This document shows positions 22,006 through 25,973 of a stretch of 25,973 bases of DNA, piece by piece. The notes below the pieces were generated by a model that was not told where the DNA came from, did not search any database, and saw only the letters and a program-made list of their open reading frames with translations. The position numbers and the translations under genes were made by a program. Each line of letters starts with the position of its first letter. Positions within the stretch are counted from its first letter, which is position 1. The DNA comes from Minisyncoccota bacterium (GTDB lineage: Bacteria > Patescibacteriota > Minisyncoccia > Phycocordibacterales > UBA1006), in NCBI GenBank assembly GCA_021129535.1, contig JAJOLB010000040.1, positions 1 through 25,973 of the forward strand. Direction: 5' to 3'.

Positions 22006-22149
22006 TTAAAAAAACAAGAAATTAATAATCTTGTTTTTCATAATATCTTTTTCAAAAATATTATGAATATTTGTTTTTTCAGTATCATTAAAATCATCAC
22101 ACTGATTTATAAAAGAGTGAAATGGTGTATGAAATCTTTTTAAAAACAT
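22006..22149 (-). CDS. possible small protein directly after rpiB, 47 residues
   Basis: A frame from ATG 22149 starts one base after the rpiB stop codon and runs 47 codons to TAA 22006 (begins MFLKRFHTPFHSFINQCDDF, ends KNKIINFLFF). The placement suggests translational coupling. Its 3' end runs through a terminator hairpin, as in several genes here, but the composition is not decisive. Function unknown. Confidence 0.35.
   Translation of the reverse strand: MFLKRFHTPFHSFINQCDDFNDTEKTNIHNIFEKDIMKNKIINFLFF
22010..22038. terminator. bidirectional terminator after rpiB
   Basis: AAAAACAAGA (22010-22019) and TCTTGTTTTT (22029-22038) pair perfectly, with extra T residues in the minus direction. Confidence 0.65.
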
Positions 22150-22150
22150 A

Positions 22151-22612
22151 TTAATCTTGTGGAATATAGGTATCTATTTCTATTTTTTCGATTCGGTTTA
22201 AATGACGTCCACCCTCAAATTCAATTTCAAGCCAGAATAATACAGATTCCAACATTTCCTCGTTTGATAGGAATCGTGCGCCAATAGATAATATATTTGC
22301 GTCATTATGTTCACGTGAGAGTTTAATAATTTCTGGGTCAAAATGATAATAGGTTGTAGCCCGTACGTTTGCAAAACGATTTGCGGTTATTGCCTCACCT
22401 TGACCTGATCCACCAAAAATAATTGCAATATTCTCATCTGGATTTATTGAGACCTCTGATGCTGCAAGTTTAATATAGTCAGGGTAATCATCACTGTCAT
22501 TGTATTCATGCGCACCATGATCTGTTATGTTGTGACCCAGCTCCAAGAGTGCTTCCTTTAAAAATTCCTTCATTTCGAAACCTGCATGGTCTGTTGCTAG
22601 ATGTATGTTCAT
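22151..22612 (-). CDS. rpiB: ribose-5-phosphate isomerase B
   Basis: A cytoplasmic enzyme of the RpiB/LacAB family that interconverts ribose 5-phosphate and ribulose 5-phosphate. At 153 residues it has the usual length. It begins IHLATDHAGFEMKEFL with the conserved Asp-His, followed by DYPDYI. In place of the catalytic Cys of E. coli RpiB (ICGTGVG) it has FGGSGQGEAITANR, the GSGxGE form seen in mycobacterial RpiB, where Glu acts as base. LSREHNDANILSIGARFL follows. The promoter is ideal for this genome: TGA-TATACT, then 6 bases, then ATG 22612. With the Rpe-like gene it covers non-oxidative pentose phosphate steps. Confidence 0.92.
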   Translation of the reverse strand: MNIHLATDHAGFEMKEFLKEALLELGHNITDHGAHEYNDSDDYPDYIKLAASEVSINPDENIAIIFGGSGQGEAITANRFANVRATTYYHFDPEIIKLSREHNDANILSIGARFLSNEEMLESVLFWLEIEFEGGRHLNRIEKIEIDTYIPQD

Positions 22613-22618
22613 AATTTT

Positions 22619-22627
22619 AGTATATCA
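22619..22627 (-). promoter_or_regulatory. extended -10 promoter of rpiB
   Basis: On the minus strand TGA-TATACT (TATACT 22624-22619) ends 6 bases before ATG 22612. Confidence 0.65.
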
Positions 22628-22649
22628 AAATAGATATCTATGCCAACAA

Positions 22650-22680
22650 TAAAAAAAGTCTAGATAAGAATCTAGACTTT
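22650..22680 (-). terminator. terminator of the 260-residue gene
   Basis: AAAGTCTAGA (22655-22664) and TCTAGACTTT (22671-22680) pair perfectly, with a T run in the minus direction. The hairpin begins inside the TAA stop codon (22681-22679). Confidence 0.7.
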
Positions 22681-23461
22681 ATGCAAGTGTTTCTGTATAC
22701 AAAGAAACCTCTCTTGTAAACAGATTATTATTTGAAATTTCTTCTTTCTTCAAAAAAACAAAGGGTGAAAACTCATCCTGTCCCATTATATCCATTAACT
22801 GTTTCATTGTAAAAACAGGTTTAATAATGTGAAATCGATTTATAATATTTTCATTTTGAATGATAATATTAGATATAGCTTCCTTTAAAAAAGGATAAAA
22901 ATTGAAGGTGATTTTTTCTTCAAAATTTTCTAATAAATATCTATCAGCATTCAAACTTTCCTTGAAATTATTTATTCCAAAAAATGAAAACTTATCAGGA
23001 TTAGCAGAGCAATGAATTGATCTCCTAAATAAGAGATAGTAATCATCGTTTGTTTGCAACACAATATGGCTATTTTTTTCTGGAATAGCCTTATTTTTTA
23101 ATTGCCACTTTTGGACGGCGTGTGAAATTCCTCTCGTACCTTTCAATAAATTTTTTGTGTGAATAAACTCTGTTAATTCTGCAAAATCATCAAAATTTAT
23201 TTGCTGCATGAACTCATCAATATAAAGAGTCACCGCAACGAAATAAAATGTTTCATTTGATGACAGTTCCTTTTTTACTATTAAAGAAGGAATGTCTTTT
23301 TTCCCTATGTGGCAGGAAAGAAGTTCTTTTCTAATTTCCAATATAGGGTTTTCTTTTTGTGAAATATTGATTTCCCAAAATAGCTTTTTTTGACCAGAAA
23401 TGCTGTTAAAATAAACAACAAAACCGTCAAGCGTTTGAATTAGTATTTTTATTTTTTTCAA
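22679..23461 (-). CDS. unknown 260-residue protein
   Basis: Not recognised. The protein is soluble, without signal or membrane segment. It has two beta-rich parts: residues 1-110 (KILIQTLDGFVVYFNSISGQ, LIVKKELSSNETFYFVAVTL) and 125-220 (SHIVLQTNDDYYLLFRRSIH, FSFFGINNFKESLNADRYLL). The second part faintly recalls a degenerate NUDIX fold (an xxLLFRR strand, then a Gly and KESL...LLE helix), but the NUDIX box residues are not there. The start is a TTG at 23461; no ATG is available near. Its own terminator follows at once. It stands alone between rpiB and the YigZ gene. Confidence 0.65.
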   Translation of the reverse strand: MKKIKILIQTLDGFVVYFNSISGQKKLFWEINISQKENPILEIRKELLSCHIGKKDIPSLIVKKELSSNETFYFVAVTLYIDEFMQQINFDDFAELTEFIHTKNLLKGTRGISHAVQKWQLKNKAIPEKNSHIVLQTNDDYYLLFRRSIHCSANPDKFSFFGINNFKESLNADRYLLENFEEKITFNFYPFLKEAISNIIIQNENIINRFHIIKPVFTMKQLMDIMGQDEFSPFVFLKKEEISNNNLFTREVSLYTETLA

Positions 23462-23537
23462 AATTTTTGTATTTAGTTATTTTTACCACTATATGACAAA
23501 AATAATAAATGTCTAGTATATTTAAATATCAATTTTA

Positions 23538-23963
23538 CTAAATTTGTTCTAATGCATAAAGTGTTGCATTTTGGACATGTTTAAACCTATCAGATTCTAA
23601 TTTAATACCACCATACCAACGTGTTACACAAACAACAGTATTTATCATATTCTTCTTTTGCAAGATTCGCAGAATGACATTTCCCGCACCCGTTTCGCCT
23701 CCGTCATTTTTTGATTCATACATAACCCCACCATTAGATATGCGCACTGCCCATGTGTGATGGGTTGCCTTGTAGTGATTTTTTAGTTTCTTTGTTTTTT
23801 TCAAGAAGTCTTTAATCTGTTCACGATTATTTACCAAAGCAATAGAAACAGAATAGACAGAACGTCTGTCGGTAATTATTTTTTCAAAGTTTTGAAAATC
23901 ATGTGCTGGAACATTTCCATCACCAAAATCCATTTTCATCATCTTATCTGTGTTGCGACTCAT
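23538..23963 (-). CDS. YigZ/IMPACT (UPF0029) family protein
   Basis: A 141-residue protein with only the N-terminal IMPACT/UPF0029 domain. Conserved landmarks are KATHHTWAVRI, the NDGGETGAGNVILRIL segment (family form DGEPxGTAG, here with GG for GE) and VVCVTRWYGGIKL. Bacterial YigZ is about 205 residues with an additional C-terminal ferredoxin-like domain, which is absent here. IMPACT proteins bind translation factors or nucleic acid; the bacterial role is unclear. TGT-TATTAT stands 7 bases before ATG 23963. It ends in TAG. Confidence 0.85.
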   Translation of the reverse strand: MSRNTDKMMKMDFGDGNVPAHDFQNFEKIITDRRSVYSVSIALVNNREQIKDFLKKTKKLKNHYKATHHTWAVRISNGGVMYESKNDGGETGAGNVILRILQKKNMINTVVCVTRWYGGIKLESDRFKHVQNATLYALEQI

Positions 23964-24041
23964 GGTTATTATAATAACAGTATTTATCTATTATCAAATG
24001 CGTTATGCTCTATACATTATAAATTAATTTATTTTAATATA

Positions 24042-24167
24042 ATGAAAAAACTTTTAAAAACAGGAGTAGTGGCATTTATTACCTACAAAATAATGGATTT
24101 TATTATTGGAAATATTTGTAAGAAAAAATACCGAATAGGTATTTTTTTCTTTGTTATTTTGCAATAA
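24042..24167 (+). CDS. possible small membrane protein, 41 residues
   Basis: From ATG 24042 a frame encodes MKKLLKTGVVAFITYKIMDF and then a KKKYR patch and a hydrophobic end (IGIFFFVILQ). It could be a single-span peptide. A terminator hairpin (24123-24147) lies inside its last third, so a full-length message is doubtful, although that hairpin more likely serves rpmA on the other strand. Low support. Confidence 0.3.
   Translation: MKKLLKTGVVAFITYKIMDFIIGNICKKKYRIGIFFFVILQ
24123..24147. terminator. terminator after rpmA
   Basis: AAAAAATACC (24123-24132) and GGTATTTTTT (24138-24147) pair perfectly around GAATA, 7 bases past the rpmA stop codon in the minus direction. Confidence 0.65.
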
Positions 24168-24432
24168 CTGAAACCATTTTTTTAACGATAGTTTTACCAT
24201 CAAAATGGGTTTTTCGTTTTGTACCAAATTTTACGGTTCCATCTGCTAGTGCAAACAAAGTGTGATCTTTACCAACACCAACATTTTTTCCAGCAAGGAT
24301 TTTTGTTCCTCGTTGTCGTATAATGATTGATCCGATTTGTGCTGACTGTCCGTCAGCTAGTTTTGTTCCGAGATACTTTGGATTGGAATCTCGTAGGTTT
24401 TTTGCGGAACCACCGGCTTTCCTATGTGCCAT
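24154..24432 (-). CDS. rpmA: 50S ribosomal protein L27
   Basis: L27 sits at the peptidyl-transferase centre of the large ribosomal subunit. The 92-residue protein begins directly with MAHRKAGGSAKNLRDSNPKY, without the cleaved N-terminal extension known from Firmicutes, and has the conserved IGSIIIRQRGTKILAGKNVG and GKDHTLFALADGTVKF. L21 (rplU), its common upstream neighbour, is absent here. The promoter TATACT (24450-24445) stands 12 bases before the ATG; a perfect palindrome covers the -35 position. Confidence 0.97.
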   Translation of the reverse strand: MAHRKAGGSAKNLRDSNPKYLGTKLADGQSAQIGSIIIRQRGTKILAGKNVGVGKDHTLFALADGTVKFGTKRKTHFDGKTIVKKMVSVIAK

Positions 24433-24465
24433 ATATTAGTTTATAGTATACTTAGATTGTTAAGA

Positions 24466-24504
24466 GACGTTTAAACGTCATTTGCAGAAAGGTTATGAAC
24501 CTTT
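24466..24504. promoter_or_regulatory. two palindromes between divergent rpmA and the 125-residue gene
   Basis: GACGTTTAAACGTC (24466-24479) is a perfect 14-base palindrome covering the place where the rpmA -35 box would be. AAAGGTT-ATG-AACCTTT (24488-24504) is a perfect 7-bp inverted repeat 15 bases before ATG 24520. Both could be operators, or the second a leader hairpin. Confidence 0.5.
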
Positions 24505-24519
24505 AACCACAAGAGTAAC

Positions 24520-24897
24520 ATGCGCATTATAGACAAATTAAAAGAAAATATCAAGGCTTTTATCCACTCAAAATGGATAGATGAAGCTTTTTGGATAACC
24601 TTGGTTATTTTCGCGACTATGGGTGCATTTTCATTGGGAATGCGACATCAAAGAGAAATCAGTTTGGTAGAAAACCCTATCAGAATTGAACAAGATTCTC
24701 GTGTCGTAGAAGCTTGGCAAGAATATATTTCTACAAAAAAATCAGCAGCCAAATTTTTTGCGTCAAAAAACGGGACAGTTTATTATCCATTAGCATGTTC
24801 ATCAGGTGACAGAATAGCAGAGAAAAATCGTGTGTATTTTAATAATGAAGTCGAGGCGCGCGGTGCGGGATTTAAACAATCAAAGCGTTGTAATTAA
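24520..24897 (+). CDS. membrane-anchored protein with a C-terminal Cys-containing domain
   Basis: A 125-residue protein with one membrane helix near residues 24-42 (AFWITLVIFATMGAFSLGM), a linker, and a small C-terminal domain (FFASKNGTVYYPLACSSGDR, then RVYFNNEVEARGAGFKQSKR and Cys-Asn). The domain pattern of Lys-Asn-Gly...YY...C...C with an EVEARGAGF helix resembles Ada-type metal-binding or nuclease-associated modules found at the ends of exported proteins, but only two Cys are present. I infer an exported domain with disulfide or metal. Divergent from rpmA. Name not assigned. Confidence 0.7.
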   Translation: MRIIDKLKENIKAFIHSKWIDEAFWITLVIFATMGAFSLGMRHQREISLVENPIRIEQDSRVVEAWQEYISTKKSAAKFFASKNGTVYYPLACSSGDRIAEKNRVYFNNEVEARGAGFKQSKRCN

Positions 24898-24905
24898 TTG
24901 ACATA

Positions 24906-24998
24906 TAAATTGTCATTACGAACGAATGTGAAGTAATCTCTGGTCTTATTTATTAAGTGACAAATACCTAGATTGCTTCGCAAGCTCGCAAAGACAAA
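24906..24998. repeat. about 90-bp imperfect palindromic element
   Basis: TTGTCATTACGAACGAATGT continuing to GAAGTAATCTCTGG is the approximate reverse complement of CCTAGATTGCTTCGCAAGCT continuing to CGCAAAGACAA, with a centre of about 28 bases. This is the layout of small non-autonomous palindromic elements (the common GTCATTGCGAGC...AAGCAATCT type). It lies between convergent genes and carries no frame. Confidence 0.7.
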
Positions 24999-25003
24999 AG
25001 AGC

Positions 25004-25288
25004 TTAATCAAGAATTCGAAAAGCCTCTCCGAGCTTATCCTTTAAAATATTTAAAATAACCTCACGCGAAACGTCATCATAAATACGGAACTCTTGTTTA
25101 TAGCGTTTTCCGGTGATGGTCAGTAGGTGAGCACCAGATTCTGAATTATGTTTTATGGTGGCACGATGGTCGCGACGTCCTTTTATGGAAATAATAATTC
25201 CATAGCTGATATTGGTGATTCCTTGTTTTTTTAGGATTTTCACCATCTTTTTTACTGGATCTGTTGCTGTTGTTTTTGAACCCCTCAT
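25004..25288 (-). CDS. unknown basic protein, 94 residues
   Basis: Not recognised. It is soluble, basic in the first half (MRGSKTTATDPVKKMVKILK, then IKGRRDHRATIKH) and has beta-like (SYGIIISIKG, HLLTITGKRYKQEFRIY) and helical (SREVILNILKDKLGEAFRIL) parts. The size and charge are compatible with a nucleic-acid-binding or ribosome-associated protein, but that is only inference. ATG 25288, stop TAA. It ends against the palindromic element at 24906. Confidence 0.6.
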   Translation of the reverse strand: MRGSKTTATDPVKKMVKILKKQGITNISYGIIISIKGRRDHRATIKHNSESGAHLLTITGKRYKQEFRIYDDVSREVILNILKDKLGEAFRILD

Positions 25289-25337
25289 GTGATTATCATA
25301 CTGTTTATGAGATTAGAAATAAAGCTTTTAAAAGAAC

Positions 25338-25365
25338 TTGACCCATTTTTTAGTTTTGTTAAGAT
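25338..25365 (+). promoter_or_regulatory. promoter of the 51-residue gene
   Basis: TTGACC (25338-25343), 16 bases, TAAGAT (25360-25365). The start codon is about 40 bases downstream, so this message has a leader. Confidence 0.4.
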
Positions 25366-25405
25366 GCTCTGAGATTTAACATTAATTACATAAAGAATTT
25401 AGAAA

Positions 25406-25561
25406 ATGAACACCAAAGACAAAAAAATTACAGTATCTTTAAGCGCAAACATAAAAGGTGGAGTCTGGTCTACACAGAGTCCAGGAATCACAAGGGTGAC
25501 TAGAATTACAGAAAGAAGCCCTATTGGATTTTCAATAACGAGAATCAGCAGAAGAAGATAG
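25406..25561 (+). CDS. small Arg-rich protein, 51 residues, unknown
   Basis: A frame from ATG 25406 to TAG 25559-25561 encodes a small soluble protein. The first part is beta-like and Lys-rich (MNTKDKKITVSLSANIKGG); the second part is unusually rich in Ile, Thr, Ser and Arg (GITRVTRITERSPIGFSITR, ending RRR). AGA is used for most Arg codons. A promoter lies upstream and a perfect terminator downstream, so it looks like a stand-alone small gene. Family not recognised; the basic C terminus may bind nucleic acid. Confidence 0.55.
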   Translation: MNTKDKKITVSLSANIKGGVWSTQSPGITRVTRITERSPIGFSITRISRRR

Positions 25562-25576
25562 AATTTTATATAAACC

Positions 25577-25608
25577 AAACCATATTAATTAATGTAATAT
25601 GGTTTTTT
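25577..25608 (+). terminator. terminator of the 51-residue gene
   Basis: AAACCATATTA (25577-25587) and TAATATGGTTT (25595-25605) pair perfectly, with more T residues following. Confidence 0.7.
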
Positions 25609-25643
25609 AATGCCTCATTTTTAAAATACGTTATGATAAGGCT

Positions 25644-25973
25644 ATGAAAAAGAAATTCAAACTTCATTCAGAATACGAACCAGCTGGTGACCAACCACAG
25701 GCTATTTCATCATTGATTGATGGTTTAAACAAGGGTCTAAAAAAACAAACGCTGCTCGGTGTTACTGGTTCAGGGAAAACATTTACCATGGCAAATATTA
25801 TTGAAAACCAACAAAAACCAACATTGGTTATTGCACACAATAAAACACTTGCCGCACAACTTGCCCAGGAATTCAAAGCATTTTTCCCAGATAATATCGT
25901 ACATTATTTTGTATCGTATTATGATTATTATCAGCCAGAGGCCTATGTAGTGGCGAGTGACACCTATATTGAA
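25644..25973 (+). CDS. uvrB: excinuclease ABC subunit B, N-terminal part
   Basis: UvrB is the damage-verifying helicase-like subunit of nucleotide excision repair. Only the first 110 residues are in the window; the gene runs off the end. Visible are FKLHSEYEPAGDQPQAI, the Walker A loop LLGVTGSGKTFTMA, VIAHNKTLAAQLAQEFKAFF and VSYYDYYQPEAYV at the base of the damage-binding beta hairpin, all highly characteristic. TATGAT (25632-25637) ends 6 bases before ATG 25644. Confidence 0.97.
   Translation, partial: MKKKFKLHSEYEPAGDQPQAISSLIDGLNKGLKKQTLLGVTGSGKTFTMANIIENQQKPTLVIAHNKTLAAQLAQEFKAFFPDNIVHYFVSYYDYYQPEAYVVASDTYIE

Noticed and set aside
21886..22143. 85-codon plus-strand frame
   Set aside because: It is antisense to the Rpe-like gene start and to the gap before rpiB, has shadow-like composition, and crosses a terminator.
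1..25973. Reading UGA as Gly or Trp (alternative genetic code)
   Set aside because: All clear genes are intact with TGA as stop and contain no in-frame TGA, so active recoding is not supported; only avoidance of TGA is seen.

Overview
This 26-kb AT-rich window looks like the genome of a small, streamlined bacterium, most likely a member of the candidate phyla radiation (Patescibacteria). That placement is an inference from short intergenic gaps, many small genes of unknown function, stripped-down versions of familiar enzymes (MutY without its Fe-S cysteines, a 558-residue NrdA without an ATP cone) and a UvrD-type helicase fused to a RecB-like nuclease. No rRNA, tRNA, CRISPR array or intact transposase was recognised. 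Thirty protein genes that I consider real or probable end in TAA (21) or TAG (9), and none ends in TGA.

Layout. 1-1.2 kb: the end of a membrane protein and an unknown 204-residue protein behind a consensus promoter and a hairpin leader. 1.5-3.9 kb: a BaiN-type flavoprotein (minus), a manganese-type superoxide dismutase and a MmcQ/YjbR protein. 4.1-7.2 kb: a class I ribonucleotide reductase operon in which the ATP cone sits on the beta subunit, preceded by a possible 29-codon leader ORF. 7.3-11.9 kb: a 53-residue protein, a decayed alpha/beta hydrolase, a MutY-like glycosylase and the helicase-nuclease. 11.9-12.9 kb: a long palindrome, then a minus-strand pair of small unknown genes. 13.0-15.9 kb: UppP, a conserved membrane protein, a frameshifted secreted-protein pseudogene and GAPDH. 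15.9-16.9 kb: a repeat-rich stretch and an unknown minus-strand gene. 16.9-20.9 kb: RsgA, a membrane rhodanese divergent from a NADAR/YbiA protein, LemA, and the tRNA-modifying rhodanese TrhO. 20.9-25.6 kb: an unknown membrane protein, a ribulose-phosphate 3-epimerase homologue, RpiB, an unknown 260-residue protein, a YigZ/IMPACT protein, ribosomal protein L27 and small unknowns. 25.6 kb to the end: the start of uvrB.

Functional themes are DNA precursor supply and repair (NrdAB, MutY, helicase-nuclease, UvrB), oxygen and sulfur handling (SOD, two rhodaneses), sugar-phosphate metabolism (GAPDH, Rpe-like, RpiB), the envelope (UppP, LemA) and translation (RsgA, TrhO, L27).

The strongest non-genic signals are genome-style features. 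At least 17 start codons lie only 4-12 bases (most often exactly 6) downstream of a -10 box, often an extended TGn-TATAAT/TATACT box, which implies mostly leaderless mRNAs. Several intrinsic terminators fold around the stop codon itself. A dispersed palindromic repeat beginning TGTCATTCC occurs at least six times and appears to have been inserted in frame into mutY and the 5' end of rsgA.
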